A stretch of 64,000 bases of DNA from Tenodera sinensis. Taxonomy: Eukaryota; Arthropoda; Insecta; Mantodea; Mantidae. The notes below the pieces were generated by a model. The model saw only the letters and a list, made by a program, of their open reading frames with translations. It was not told the origin of the DNA and made no database searches. Each line of letters opens with the position of its first letter. The first letter of the stretch is position 1. The translations under genes were made by a program, and so were the position numbers. This document shows positions 45,076 through 56,945 of this stretch, one piece after another. The stretch spans positions 54,987,076-55,051,075 of the forward strand of contig CM060970.1 of the NCBI GenBank assembly GCA_030765045.1. Reading direction: 5' to 3'.

Positions 45076-47004
45076 TAAATGCATGAACCAATCAGATTCA
45101 TTGATGAGCTATCTATCATCTTGACAGACTTCAAACTGCACACACTGCATACTCTGTACTCTCTCCTGTGAATCTAACAGATTACAGTGCGGGCATGTTA
45201 TTTTACAGTATTTCTTTATAGTGAACATCCGGAATATTAATGCAATGATTGTGCGGTAAAATGCCTAAATCCTGATTGCTTGTCTATAAATCAAGGTGCA
45301 ACCATTATGTGATAAAATCTGGTATGTTTGTGTAAAATCCATGTGAAGTTTTGGAACAAAAAACTTTCTTCATTTTGCTACAAATCTTCAAATTCTTTCT
45401 ACATGACATGTGTTCCCGGATAAATGCATGATAATTTGACAATCTTTTGGCACTTTTCTAAACCAACAGAATTCTCTGCTCACCTACAGTTATAAAATAA
45501 GGAACATTTAAAGTTTTTTCCCTTGATTCTTCACATACTATTATTAAAGTATATACTTTCCAGATACTTGCTGAAGTAATACACAGAGCTTTTTTGCTGG
45601 ACCAAGAGGTGTCGCAACTTTCAAGAGGATAGTAAATAAACATTAAAACTACCAAACGTCTTTGTATTGTTACTTACATCAAATTTAAAGCAACTTCAAA
45701 ACTTAAGACATTTGTCTAGCTTCTTTAGTTTGTTTCTGGGTCTTGCCAGAAGGCAGAAACAAGAATGACTTCTCCAAGTACCAAGTACCAAGTACAATGG
45801 TTTATATATTGATTCACAAAATAACAAAGCAATATGTAATATCTTGCACTACTGTCAACTTAACAACTTGAAATGAAAAATATATGAATGTGAGCATCTT
45901 GAATAACAATTTGATATCACTAATTTTATTTATGAACTTTGGTTCTAAAAGTCTAGAAAGAAGTTCCAAAAAACAGATCTAGAACATTGCCATGTGTATA
46001 ATAAATTTTATAATGCTGTGAATAGGAAATATGATGTGTTCCTAAGGCTAATAGTGCTACTCAATGAGGGAATCATAAAAATATGTATTCCATCCTAAGT
46101 AAACATTTGGTAATTCACATTTACAATCCCTAGCATTTGCTGAGGAATATCAGAGGTGTGTGATAAGCAAATGCATGGAAAGCGTTGCATTAAGATCTGA
46201 AACTTACATGTAAGATTTCTGTTTCAGTGTAATAAAGTTTTTTTATATAATACATAAGAAAAAGTGCTGTCTATGCATTGTGAATAAATAGTTATTTTGG
46301 CACATATACAAAGAGGAAGTGAAATAATCCATCAGACTGAAGGAGGTGAGGGAGTGGATGTAAATTAACAAAAAATTCCAATGTATTTTTTAAATTAGAT
46401 GTACTGTTGACTAGATAATTGCATTTAAAGGTGAGAGTGTGTGGCAATGTGGCACAACTTGTTGATTGAGTAATCTGCTTCTGCTGAGGGCTTAATGAAC
46501 TGTTCCAATGCTCTATAAAAACCATATAATGTTGACCATGTTGGCCAGATGTTTTGTCACAGAGCATAAAACACTAGAAAATTCTATGGAAAAAGGCAAA
46601 AATTTTGGATTTTTTAAATGTAATTTACACAAAAACTATTGATTCTATTGAAGCATACTAAAGGAAAAAGTGGTTTATTCATTTTCTATGAATATATCCA
46701 TAAATTAAAAAAGCTTTAATCAGCAATAATTCAACCAGGGGATAAATTTTCTGGATAAAAATATTTTTTTCTAGAAAACTAAACATTTTAGCTTTTTGGT
46801 ATTAAACTTTCTTGTTGTTCACAATAAGAGAAATTCACTGTTAAAGTCTGGCAGATTATTTCACTTCCGTCCTGTATAAAGGTAATAAGTTGATACTCTC
46901 TTAAATTTGTTTAGTTTATTTAGTTTATGGTGTGAACATAAATTTGACTTCTTTTTTCTTTGCTTTAAGGACAAATAATTATTTATAAATTTCTTCCCTG
47001 ACAG

Positions 47005-47181
47005 ATTGTTATCATTGACACCATTGTGATGGTAACAGGAGACGAGAAGCATACACCAATGGTTACACATGCTTGTCTTTCACATGATTATGATGTCATG
47101 AAGCCTGTTGTTCTGGCCACGTGGAAACATGGCTTTCAAGGAGCATGTCCTGATAAGAGTGCCATCCTAGCTGAATCACAG
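47005..47181 (+). CDS. Ten-m: Ten-m exon: Ig-like domain, second half
   Basis: Acceptor ttcttccctgacag and donor cacag|gtaata bound this in-phase 59-codon exon. The product reads IVIIDTIVMVTGDEKHTPMV, then CLSHDYDVMKPVVLATWKHG and CPDKSAILAESQ. These blocks are strongly conserved and continue the head domain into the FN-plug. Confidence 0.95.
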
Positions 47182-47431
47182 GTAATATATTATCCTATTA
47201 TTGTGGTGTTCACATATGTCCTTATTATGATCTTATTAGTGACTTTATTTATCAACAGGAAAATAAGGTTTACATTTGTGCTTGTACACCATTGTGGCTG
47301 GTGCAAAATGTAATGGCAGGTGGCTCAATACAACATCCAATCATAGGCTTGCCATGCCTGCAGTGTTGTATAATTACACACGCTGTGAAATTGTCACACC
47401 CATACTGTTATTGTGGGGTGTTGCATGAATA

Positions 47432-48718
47432 GTTGACACATTTAATATTGTCACATAACGTTTATTTCTGAAATGAACGTTTTCAAATTTTACACATGGA
47501 AATGCATTTCACTTCATGTGTTAAATATGCACTCTATTGCAGTGGATAGCTTTGCAAAGGCTAGTACACATATTCCTTATGCAGGGTGACCCATAGCACT
47601 GTGATGTTTTCTGAGAATGAACAATTGATGCCCAAGGTCAATTCACTTTCAACAAACTCCCTTTTTCTTCAAAGTATTGTATTCCATAATGAAGCTACAG
47701 AATTTCACATTTTCAGCAAGCAGTTATTCTCTCAGATTCCAGGGCAGCAATTATAGCAATTACTTCCAAGTTGTCACCAAAAAACCAAACTATTATAGAA
47801 TGTTGGAAGATGCTTAGCCATCTAAGAGTACTTCAAAAACACCTAGTCTTCCAATGGATACCGGCTCACTGTGGACTGAGTGGTAATGAGAAAGCTGATT
47901 TTCTTGCAAAAAAGCGTACCAGCGGTGTACAAAAATCTATAGTTAATTTACCATTTTATGCAGCTAAAAGATTAGTCAACTCTGAATTCAAAAAAATTAT
48001 TGCAAAATATTACTATGAAAAATCAAAGAATAAAAGATGGGAACTACCAAACATTCAAACAGTGATTCCTGAGTATCCTCGAAAAACAGCAGTTGCAACC
48101 TTCAGGTTGATTACAGGACATGATTGTCTGGCAAAACATTTAAACAGAATTGGGATATATTCTTCACCACTCTGTCCTCTATGTGATCTGCAAGAGGAAA
48201 TGGATCGAGACCACTTTCAAATATGCCCGGCCACTTCTAATGACCATCCATCAGTGAAAAATATTGGAGAGCAAGAGGATTAATGACTTCATTGTCAGAA
48301 ATCCAGCATTAGCTAACAACAACATAATGAAGCCTTATGCATATGAATTTAAAAATAGAAGCACTATTGACAGTGAAGTATTCTTTATGTTTGAGGTTAT
48401 TTTGAATGGTCCTGAAAACGTTTCCGCTTTAAAAAAGCAATTTAGTAGTGAAGGTGAGTGTAAATAAGTGACTCAAAATAACCTCAAACCTTATGCATAT
48501 ATTTACTCTTTTCTATTCAACATTAAGGAGAAATGCTTTAATGCACAGCTGAAAACATAGGCTTCCATGCTCGGCCGTGACAAGATGCTAACTGCAAAAC
48601 AAGGGACTGGCAGTATTGCAGCAACACAACCTCTTCCATGAAACGAAGCACGTTGGAGCAAAATTTGAATGAAATATAACAAGATACAATTTTTTTTTCA
48701 ATGTTAAAATGTGTCAAC
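47432..48718. mobile_element. TA-flanked TIR element, host of a nested LINE
   Basis: Left GTTGACACATTTAATATTG and right CAATGTTAAAATGTGTCAAC are inverted copies of about 20 bp, each next to TA. The TA duplication suits the Tc1/mariner group. No transposase is recognised in the interior. Removing the nested LINE and one target duplication leaves about 650 bp. Confidence 0.65.
47696..48322 (+). mobile_element. 5'-truncated LINE with RNase H, flanked by target duplications
   Basis: The frame shows AVILSDSRAAIIAI near 47716, FQWIPAHCGLSGNEKADFLA near 47850 and a C-terminal zinc-like CPLCDLQEEMDRDHFQIC near 48170-48225. It ends in an (AAC)n tail. A direct repeat CATAATGAAGC lies at 47685-47695 and 48323-48333. 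Near 48260 the frame is shifted relative to sibling copies. The RT and endonuclease are missing, so it is a dead copy of the same family as 43092-43640. Confidence 0.9.
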
Positions 48719-49575
48719 TATTAGTGTGTCACCTGTATCACCTGCAGTAGGCATGGGGAATTGGTACTCTCTGAGCACAGCCTGATTGTAAATTTGCACA
48801 TATAACTGTATGTTTAGCAGTAAAAAAATAAGGGTCATTCAAGCTACACAGCGAGTTCCTTGGCCTTGATCTACAATATGTGCTTAATTGCTAATATAAA
48901 TGGAAATAGTATTGTAGCTTGTTCATGTGTTTAGCAATAGGTATGAAATATTTCAGTTAAAATTAGAGATCCCAGATTTTAAAATAAAAGTGGGACACTT
49001 CAATAATAAAGATATTATAATCTGTACTCACCTTTAGGAGGTGTATATGGTATTTCCAGTCGCTGCACTGTTAGAAGGTAATGTTGGGTTTTGTGAACTG
49101 TTTTAATTTTAAAGGTATTCCACACAGTTGGGCAGGTGATAGAGAATGCTTTCATATGCTGGTTGTCTAAAATGAGAACACGACAATTATAATGTTACTG
49201 TGGTGGTGACTATTTTTGTGTCCTATGCTTTTACTGCCCATGTCAATTCGAGGCACCAATTTCTCAAATTCCCACCAGAGGAAACTACACTCGGCTAATG
49301 AAGGCATAAAGCAAAACAAGAATTTAATAGAAAGGTAACATTAAAAAATGGTGCAAATGAAGGTACCGTGAAACATGTAGGCAGGATACAGGACATAGGT
49401 TTCAAAAGTGGGACATTTCATTGCTTTAACATTGAAGTCCACTTACTTGCTGTATTGAGTAGCAGTGTAAACAATAACTGCTTTAGCAGGCTAACTAATG
49501 CAGAAAAATACCAAACCAACACAAAATCGTGAACTTGGATGCTAATGAGGAATAAATAAATGTTTGTCTCTTTAG

Positions 49576-49984
49576 GTGGTGCAAGAGAGTGTGCAGATTC
49601 CTGGTACAGGGTTGAACCTGGTTTACCACAGTTCTCGAGCTGCTGGTTACCTCTCCACCATTCAGCTGCAGCTCACCCCAGAAATTGTACCACCAACACT
49701 GAAGCTCATTCATTTGCGTATTGCAATTGCTGGCATTCTCTTTGAAAAGACATTTGAAGCTGATCCAGTGATCAAATACACGTATGCTTGGAACAGGCTT
49801 AACGTTTATCGTCAGAGGGTGTATGGTGTAACTACAGCTTTAGTGAAAGTTGGCTATGAATATTCAGATTGTAAAGATGTTATATGGAATGTACAAACTA
49901 CAAAACTGAGTGGGCATGACATGAGTATCTCAGATGTTGGTGGCTGGAATCTCGATATTCATCACAGATATAACTTCCATGAGG
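49576..49984 (+). CDS. Ten-m: Ten-m exon: FN-plug domain
   Basis: Acceptor tttgtctctttag and donor gagg|gtaagt bound the exon. The product reads VVQESVQIPGTGLNLVYHSS, then RAAGYLSTIQLQLTPE, KYTYAWNRLNVYRQRVYGVT and GGWNLDIHHRYNFHE. This domain plugs the base of the YD barrel in known teneurin structures. The last base starts a Gly codon. Confidence 0.95.
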
Positions 49985-50223
49985 GTAAGTGTGCATTATT
50001 ATAGCATTGTTTATTTTTCGTGGTTTGTCTCACATTCATATTGTGAATACTTTGTTTCCTCTAGCATTGGATCAGTACTAAGTAGAAGCTTAAAAACAGT
50101 GATGTGTTCCTAGTATACTTTAATGAGTCAGATATTTGAAACACTAAACTTGATATAAATGCCTTGAACATATTTAGTTACATCAAACCATTAAAGTGAG
50201 TCAATTGATGACACTACACAACA

Positions 50224-50333
50224 CTTATGATTTACTGGAATATGTTTTGGAGGCTGACTTTCCTCCATTATCAACAGGACATCCACTAATGGAGGAAAGT
50301 CAGCCTCCAAAACATGTTCCAGTGAATTATAAG
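50224..50333. repeat. near-perfect 47-bp inverted repeat (hairpin)
   Basis: Arms at 50224-50270 and 50287-50333 differ at only about three of 47 positions and are separated by a 16-nt loop. The inner 30 bp (GTTTTGGAGGCTGACTTTCC and onward) pair without mismatch. It could be a tiny foldback element or a precursor of a small RNA. Confidence 0.85.
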
Positions 50334-51178
50334 TAAGTGTTTAGGTTTAAATTGATTATTACAACAGTGTTTTCAAATTTCCAAGAAAGAAGTTTGTTAC
50401 TGCTTATAAACATCCTTAATAACTATCCAACTAGTTTCTCCTGGAAGAATTTATTGTAGAATTATCCAAAGTGATGACATCTGTTGGCTGCAAATGAACT
50501 TCCAGAGGTGATTCGGTGGCAGTAAATCAAAACTGATTAGGCAATCCTTGTTTCTTAGAGTGTGTATTTGTTCCCATGTGTCTAATTCAACAGGAGTAAC
50601 TGGAAGCTTTTAGAAGGGTATGTTGGATGTGATACTTGTGATTTGTTAACCAGAAATTATGGGCTGCAGTGGATTTTCTGTCTGTACTTCATGGCTGTTA
50701 GGTTCTCTTTTAGTCCTGTATTCAGGTCTCCTATTATTTGCCAAATGAGATTTGACTGCAGTCAGAAAGTTTAATTTGTATAAACCAGATTTTTGATGCT
50801 GGAAACTGGGTCTTTTAGGTTTATATTAGTAAATTTCTGTACACTAAATCTATTTTGTGGAGCTAAGATTATGTTGTAGTTAAGCAACAAAGAAAATTCA
50901 CTTATTGCTGCAAACCCCACCAGACATTCAGCAGGATTTTCATCACATACAATTGACATGGCCTTTCAGTTCTGTTTTTTTAGTTTATTTGTTGGCCAAT
51001 CATATTCTTGATAATAATCAGGGAAATATAAGATCAGTACGTAATTAGGTATTTTGTGTGTTTATGCATATATATGTGTGTGTGAATACTTTGTCTATAA
51101 ATGTATATAATATTTACTTTTTATTCTGGGTTGTAATTGCTTGTAATTACCAAATAATAAATAAATGTTACATTACAT

Positions 51179-51708
51179 TGATAATACTGTGACAAAAACA
51201 ACAAAATCCACAAGTTCTTTTTCTGCAGCACAAGCAGAGTTTGTCATTAATACAGGCTACAGTCTTTTGTGATATTACAACTCACAACTGTTCTGTCTTC
51301 TCAAAACCTTGGCATCCTCCTTTCTGTTTTTCAGTTCTCTCTCTGTCACACAAACAGCTGGCCCTGACAATACAATCACTCATAACTCACTAAAACGGCT
51401 ACACTTGCTTTCCTTCAACATATCTCTCATGATAACTGTACACATACACTAACAGCTGACCCAAAAACACTAACTACTGCATCAACTCTTGTTTGTAGCT
51501 ACACATTTTCTCTTTGCCTCACCTCCTTATATAGTGAGGTAATGTAGCACAGACCTTTCTCGAAAATTCACCTTTTCTCAAACTTGCTGGCAGCCAGATG
51601 ACTCGTGAAAGTTCTCGATATGCTTTGTACTGCTACGCTTGGATTATTGGCACAAGACAGCCCAACCCCGAGCCTTTGCTGGGTTGCCACTGCCATTAAC
51701 TTGCATCA
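51179..51708 (-). mobile_element. possible solo LTR
   Basis: The segment begins TG and ends CA, and is flanked by CATTACAT on both sides (51171-51178 and 51709-51716). On the minus strand it carries a good TATA box (CACTATATAAGGAGG near 51525-51540), and its base composition differs from its flanks. An 8-bp duplication is longer than usual for LTR elements and lies in ATTACAT-rich sequence, so the borders are uncertain. Confidence 0.45.
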
Positions 51709-51797
51709 CATTACATGGCATTTAATTACATTAATTAATTTGGTTGCCTTAGCAGAGATTTTTTATGTATATTGATATATTTCTTATCTGATTGCAG

Positions 51798-52047
51798 GTA
51801 TTCTTCAGAAAGGAGATGGCACTAACATCTATTTGAGGCATAAACCACAAGTGATCCTTACCACAATGGGTGATGGACACCAACGTCCACTTGACTGTGC
51901 TGAATGTGATGGTCAGGCTTTGAAACAAAGACTTCTAGCACCAGTAGCCCTAGCTGCAGGCCCAGATGGATCCATATTTGTTGGAGATTTTAACTTAGTG
52001 CGAAGAATTTTGGCAGATGGTACTGTTAGGACAATAGTGAGACTTAA
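51798..52047 (+). CDS. Ten-m: Ten-m exon: NHL propeller, start
   Basis: Acceptor tctgattgcag and donor cttaa|gtaagc bound the exon. The product reads ILQKGDGTNIYLRHKPQVIL, then GDGHQRPLDCAECDGQA, QRLLAPVALAAGPDGSIFVG and DFNLVRRI. The last part is the first NHL blade. The NHL propeller is the homophilic recognition surface of teneurins. Confidence 0.95.
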
Positions 52048-52639
52048 GTAAGCTATATCTTTTATTCCATTAATTGTGACAATTACAAAAGTAGTATTTG
52101 TTTTTCAGGAAACAATAAAAGATTGTAGCTTGGTAACAAATTTGTTTATATGGCTTTGAGAATGAGCTGGACACAGCTTGAAACCCAGGGTCAGCAAAAA
52201 ATAACAGCATTACTAAGATAAGTGAAGTTTTTAGTTTCTAATTTGTTCTTACTTTAGAATCTTGTTGCTTCACTGTTAATAGCTTCAATTTTTCCTTATT
52301 TAACTAATCTCTTATTTAAAAAATAACCTGACATTTACTTTGTCATATACATAGTCACCATCACTTTCTATGTGGCTATGCCACTTGCAAAAGAAAGACT
52401 ATTTCTTAAATTTTATGCTTCTGAAGATCAGAAAAACATATTTTATTTCCTGGCAAAAAGATAGTCCTATAACGCTAGTGGTCTTGTTTCTTCTCTCTTT
52501 TATCTCTTCACTTAAGTTTTTCATTTCACCTTTGTTTTCTTACTGATTTTCCTTATTTAATGATCCTTAATTTAATTAAAATTCTAGTGACACCCCCAAT
52601 CTCCCACCAATACTTAGAACTATGAAGATGAAAGGTGAA

Positions 52640-52860
52640 GTAAAATGAAAAATGAGATGAGGCACATGAAATTTGGGGGATGTAATTATCCTTCACAGCA
52701 TTCACCTAGCAACCTGGGGATCTCCCCACCCACCAAGAAAAAAGAAACCCACGGACCCATGGATCAGGAAGGTTGATCATGTAAATCGAACCCATGACCT
52801 CTCAAATGCTAGCCTCCCACATTACTGCGGAACCGTCTCACTCGGTTATCAATGTCATGC
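52640..52860 (-). mobile_element. tRNA-derived SINE, minus strand
   Basis: On the minus strand, ACCGAGTGAGACGGTTCCGC (A-box region) and GGGTTCGATTTAC (B-box) lie at tRNA-like spacing, followed by a body with GGGTTTCTTTTTTCTTGGTG. It is diverged, and no clear target duplication is seen. Confidence 0.6.
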
Positions 52861-52947
52861 ATTACACTTAGAAACACAAAACATCATTGCAGCTGTTCAC
52901 TATTAGTGTGCTCTGCCTCGTGCAAAACCTGTAATTCAAGGTTTATA

Positions 52948-54399
52948 CAGTAGAATCCCAATAATTTGACGTAATGTAGACTGAGAGACCGTCGAGTTAC
53001 CAAAATTTCACAACTCGTAAAATTATACTGCAAATTGAATGCATGTTATAGCGCAATATAGGAAACAGAAAAGTATAACAAATCCTAACATTTATTACAT
53101 ACTTATATGTTCTCCTTTGTCTGATCTCTTTAATGTGTCCAATTTAATTTTCATTGTCATGCTAACTTGTCGGCTTTTCTTATTGAATATTTTTTACTGG
53201 CACAAACGCAACTCAACACAACATAACAGCAAGCAGTGCTGTAATCAGAAATATGTAACTGAAGTTTAGCTTACCATATATGTACTGGGTAAAGTATGAG
53301 GTGCATTCAGAAAGTAAGTCCCGATCGCATCCAGAGATGGCACCACCAGATGGATAGGAATGCGCGTGTGCAGGAGAAGAGAGGAAGTATATGGTAACAT
53401 TGCAGTAAAGTTTCAGTTTTGTAACGGCAGTAGTTACTGCTCTGTGCCAGGAGAAAATGGCTTCTCAAATATTGTCTCCCGCCAAATGCGAGGTTCGTGC
53501 AGTCATCCAATTTTTGCATGCTCAAAAACAATCTCCAGCAGAGATCCATCGCCAATTGTGTCACATGTATGGACAGGGCATTATGTGTGACAGTATAGTA
53601 AGACAATGGTGCAGGAATTCACGGAAGGAAGAACCAAGATTCAGAACGAAGACCGTAATGGCTGAGTGTCCCTGGTGGCCAGAGGCATTATGCTTGTGCA
53701 TGGCAATGCAAGACCCCATACAGCCAACACCACACGAAATGTGTTGAATAAGTTTGGATGGGAGGTCTTCGAACATCCACCCGATCTTGCTCCAAGTGAT
53801 TTTCATCTGTTCCGTCTCATGAAGCGTTTTCTGGCAGGAAAACGTTTTCACAGTAACGCTGAGTTGCAGAATGAAGTGATTTCATGGCTGCGGACATTGG
53901 CGGCAGAATCCAATGATTTGGGCATACAATTAATGGTGTACCGCTACAATAAATGCCTCAATAATGGTGGTGACTATGTTGAAATGTAGCCAGTGAGTCT
54001 ATGTAATTATTCCAATAAATATTTCTTACTTAGTGATGTTCTTGTTCTCTTTATCGGTCATTGGGACTTACTTTCTGGATGCACCTCGTAATAAACCTTC
54101 AAACCTTCTAAACAAGTCTTTATGCTATGTATCCACATTATTAGAGGCAAGCTTTTGATTCCATGACAATTGTCTGTGAACTGCTTATGTTCCGACTAGA
54201 TACCAAAGGTGAATACGTGTCAGCCCTTTTGTCACTGTGAGAGAGGATGGTAGTAGGTTGTATAAGTACACTGTTTATACTGTACAGTGGTTATAGAACT
54301 TATTAAAGTAGAGTTTAAAAATAAAAAATAAATTAAGATTAAGAGTTGAGTTATATGGAATGTTGAGTTACAGAGAGTTGAGTTATCAGGGTTTTACGG
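52948..54399. mobile_element. Tigger/pogo-like element interrupted by a mariner
   Basis: Left CAGTAGAATCCCAATAATTT and right CAGGGTTTTACGG are imperfect inverted repeats flanked by TA (52946-52947 and 54400-54401). The subterminal GAGTTGAGTTA repeats on the right match ACTCAAC-like words expected in the TIR. No Tigger transposase remains. The mariner at 53297-54088 lies inside it. Confidence 0.6.
53297..54088 (+). mobile_element. mariner element, internally deleted
   Basis: Terminal inverted repeats TGAGGTGCATTCAGAAAGTA and its partner near 54065-54088 are flanked by TA on both sides. The N-terminal HTH part of the transposase is present (CEVRAVIQFLHAQKQSPAEI, 53484 onward), and so is the C-terminal DDE part (VHGNARPHTANTTRNVLNKF and DLAPSDFHLF). 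In the canonical HDNARPH motif the catalytic Asp is Gly here, and residues before DLAPSDF are missing. The middle of the gene is deleted, so it is inactive. Confidence 0.92.
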
Positions 54400-54949
54400 T
54401 ATCATAATTTCTTCTTGCTTATTATTCAACTGATGAGACAAAGATGCTCTCCTTTGTACACTCTGCAATGAATGGAACATGGATCAGAATTGAATGTATT
54501 AGTGCAACAGCCCAAGTAAAGCATAGCTCATGTTGGAAGTAATCGTTAAGCCTTGAGAAGTTCCAGCTTATTCGTGACCTTATGCTTGACTGCAGTGTAT
54601 GTGTTGTCTTCCACAACTCAGGCCAGTAAAGTCCTTCATAAAAATGAGTCTCTTTAAATATTGGGCTGTGCATATAAGAGAATTTGATTTTTAAAAGCCA
54701 ACTTAAGCTAAAACACATCATCTTAAATTTGGTTACTATTTCTAGTGATCATCCCTAACCTACAAGACAGAATTACAGTTAGTTATTTCACTATTTATTT
54801 TCTTCAGAACATCCGGTGAAAAATTTTTAAAAATATACAACAATTTCATATTACAGATAACTTTAGCACTATTAAGATATTAATAATGTATGAATAATAT
54901 AGCTCTGACCTTGAATTTTTATAATATTAAAAACTTTTTTCAATTGTAG

Positions 54950-55185
54950 TGCTACACGTGTCTCCTACCGCTACCATCTTGCACTGAGTCCATTGGATGG
55001 GGTGCTGTACATATCAGATCCTGAGTCACACCAAATAATCAGGGTGCGCAGCATAGATGATTATTCAGATCCAGACCATAACTGGGAGACTGCAGTTGGT
55101 TCAGGTGAACGTTGTCTGCCAGGAGACGAGGCTCATTGTGGCGACGGAGCTTTGGCAAGGGATGCTAAACTTGCTTATCCCAAAG
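54950..55185 (+). CDS. Ten-m: Ten-m exon: NHL propeller
   Basis: Acceptor ttttttcaattgtag and donor caaag|gtatga bound the exon. The product reads ATRVSYRYHLALSPLDGVLY, then ISDPESHQIIRVRS, VGSGERCLPGDEAHCGDGAL and DAKLAYPK. The last base starts a Gly codon. Confidence 0.95.
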
Positions 55186-56602
55186 GTATGAATTGTTATA
55201 TCATTTACTGAACAACCAAAGGCCATACTAGTGTAGTGTACTGAAATATCATATATTCTTGTACTCTATATCCAGAATTTTCATTTAAAGCACCTCTTCT
55301 GCCCATTTTAAGCCAGTTTTACTTTTTCTGATGCTCAGGTACCTTAGTTATTGAAATTCAATTATGAGATTTTGATGAAATTTCAACACTTTTCATTTAC
55401 TACTTTTGCAGCTTTCTGATAGCTTAGAGTTTGCGTTAACATATGACTTGCCTTTTTTGACATTTAAATTATGAGGTGGATTGTAAAGTAAAGCACAATA
55501 AAATAAAAGAATATTTAATAGATTAAAAAAAGAAAAAAAGGATGCACAAATGAACTTGAATCTTTTCACCAGCTTTCTCAACACATTTCTCTGATTGTAA
55601 TACCAGTTCATTATACCTTGTTCATAGAAGTTGATTTGGTTGGAGTACAGGCATTTGCAGACTGCTAATTTCACTTCTGTGTCTATCACAAAGCGTTGAC
55701 TTGCTAGTAATTTCTTCATGGGACTAAACAGATGAAAGTCTGACAACAGTACAGGGCCTGGACCTCAATGGCAGCTGTCACTAATTTTCTGGAGTGTGGT
55801 GAATCACTGCTCTCTGAAGAACGCACATCACATGGAGACATTGCTATGGCTCATATAGTCATCCCCATACATGACACGTATGTCCCTGTGAGTTTCACTG
55901 TGGTTGTGCCCTTTAGCCCATAAAAATCTCACTACAGTTCATTGCTCTTCACAAGTTGGGAACAGTAACCTGTACACCATCTGTTGCATAGTTCAATTCT
56001 CTCACTAGAGCTGCACATCAAAAAACAAATAGTATCTGTAGTGAATACTTCAAGCTATATCCTGGTGAAATTTAAACATCCCAGCCTTAGTACCAAGACA
56101 GAAAAGAAATTTTGCTTTATTTTCTGATCCACCCCTGATATTGATGAAGGATATTTTAATCTCAGATGAAGAGTAATGCAACTAAACAGCTTATCTGTAC
56201 TTAATTTCATATTGAAAGAAGCATGTAACAATTAAGCTTACAACAATTTAGTAATTATTTGACTAAATTTTTGGCACAAAACTTTAGCTACACATATTAA
56301 ATCTTGAAAACATTTTGAGAGCCATCACTCTCATCCTCAGCTTAAAGTTGACTGGTGTAGGATTTAGAAGTAGCTATGGTGATAGTAACATCTGCAGGGC
56401 TAGAGTCTGAAATGACATGATGAATCTGTAGAATCTATCCAGTGACAGGATTTCAAAGTTCATAATTTGATGTTTATATTTGGTGATTAACATTTTCCCC
56501 AAAGCACTTAGTTCTGATGGATAGCTGGCATGTTTCACTAGGGTTGTATTTGCATCTACTTCATGAATGAAGTTCTGGTAATATGTGCCCTTAATGTTAC
56601 AG
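55186..56602 (+). other. Ten-m intron 13
   Basis: A mariner-type transposase fragment lies on the minus strand (about 55440-55760). No other feature is supported. Confidence 0.75.
55440..55760 (-). mobile_element. mariner-type transposase 3' fragment
   Basis: The minus strand reads SDFHLFSPMKKLLASQRFVI near 55744-55685, then NQINFYEQGIMNWYYNQRNV. These match the C-terminal part of mariner-type transposases (S-D-F-H-L-F motif, then FYxxGI). No TIR could be located. It is not the same copy type as 53297-54088. Confidence 0.75.
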
Positions 56603-56760
56603 GAGTTGCAGTTTCTGCAGACAATGTGCTCTATTTTGCTGATGGAACAAATATACGGATGGTGGATCGCGATGGGATTGTAACAACCGTTATTGGAAAT
56701 CACATGCATAAGTCACATTGGAAGCCAATCCCCTGCCATGGAACACTAAATATTGAAGAG
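56603..56760 (+). CDS. Ten-m: Ten-m exon: NHL propeller
   Basis: Acceptor ttaatgttacag and donor gaagag|gtaaag bound the exon. The product reads VAVSADNVLYFADGTNIRMV, then DRDGIVTTVIGNHMHKSHWK and PIPCHGTLNIEE. The HMHKSHWKPIPC block points to Ten-m. It leaves in phase 0; the intron after it is only 185 bp. Confidence 0.95.
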
Positions 56761-56945
56761 GTAAAGAAACTTGAAATCAATTCATTTTCAATGATACCTA
56801 TTATCTTTGAAATAAGTGTGCCATTCTCAAATTCAGAGGTTCCAGGTTTGATTCCAAGCTTTAATATGGAAATTTTTCTTTGGCCAGGATTATTCCCCAT
56901 CCTCCCTAGATCACACTGATAAAAAGAAATTGAATTGCTTTGTAG

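Larger units (their letters stand above)
41310..47004 (+). other. Ten-m intron 9
   Basis: This 5.7-kb intron contains a retroposon-like insert with 12-bp direct repeats (41432-41794), two SINEs (41925-42150 and 42665-43020), a LINE RNase H fragment (43092-43640) and dispersed repeat copy B (44395-45075). The region 45076-47004 shows nothing supportable. Confidence 0.8.
47182..49575 (+). other. Ten-m intron 10
   Basis: This intron holds a TIR-bounded element (47432-48718) into which a LINE fragment (47696-48322) has inserted. The sequence from 48719 to the next acceptor shows nothing supportable. Confidence 0.8.
49985..51797 (+). other. Ten-m intron 11
   Basis: This intron contains a near-perfect hairpin (50224-50333) and a possible solo LTR (51179-51708). 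The rest shows nothing supportable. Confidence 0.75.
52048..54949 (+). other. Ten-m intron 12
   Basis: This intron contains a minus-strand SINE-like block (52640-52860) and a Tigger-like element (52948-54399) that carries a nested mariner (53297-54088). The remainder has no supported feature. Confidence 0.8.
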
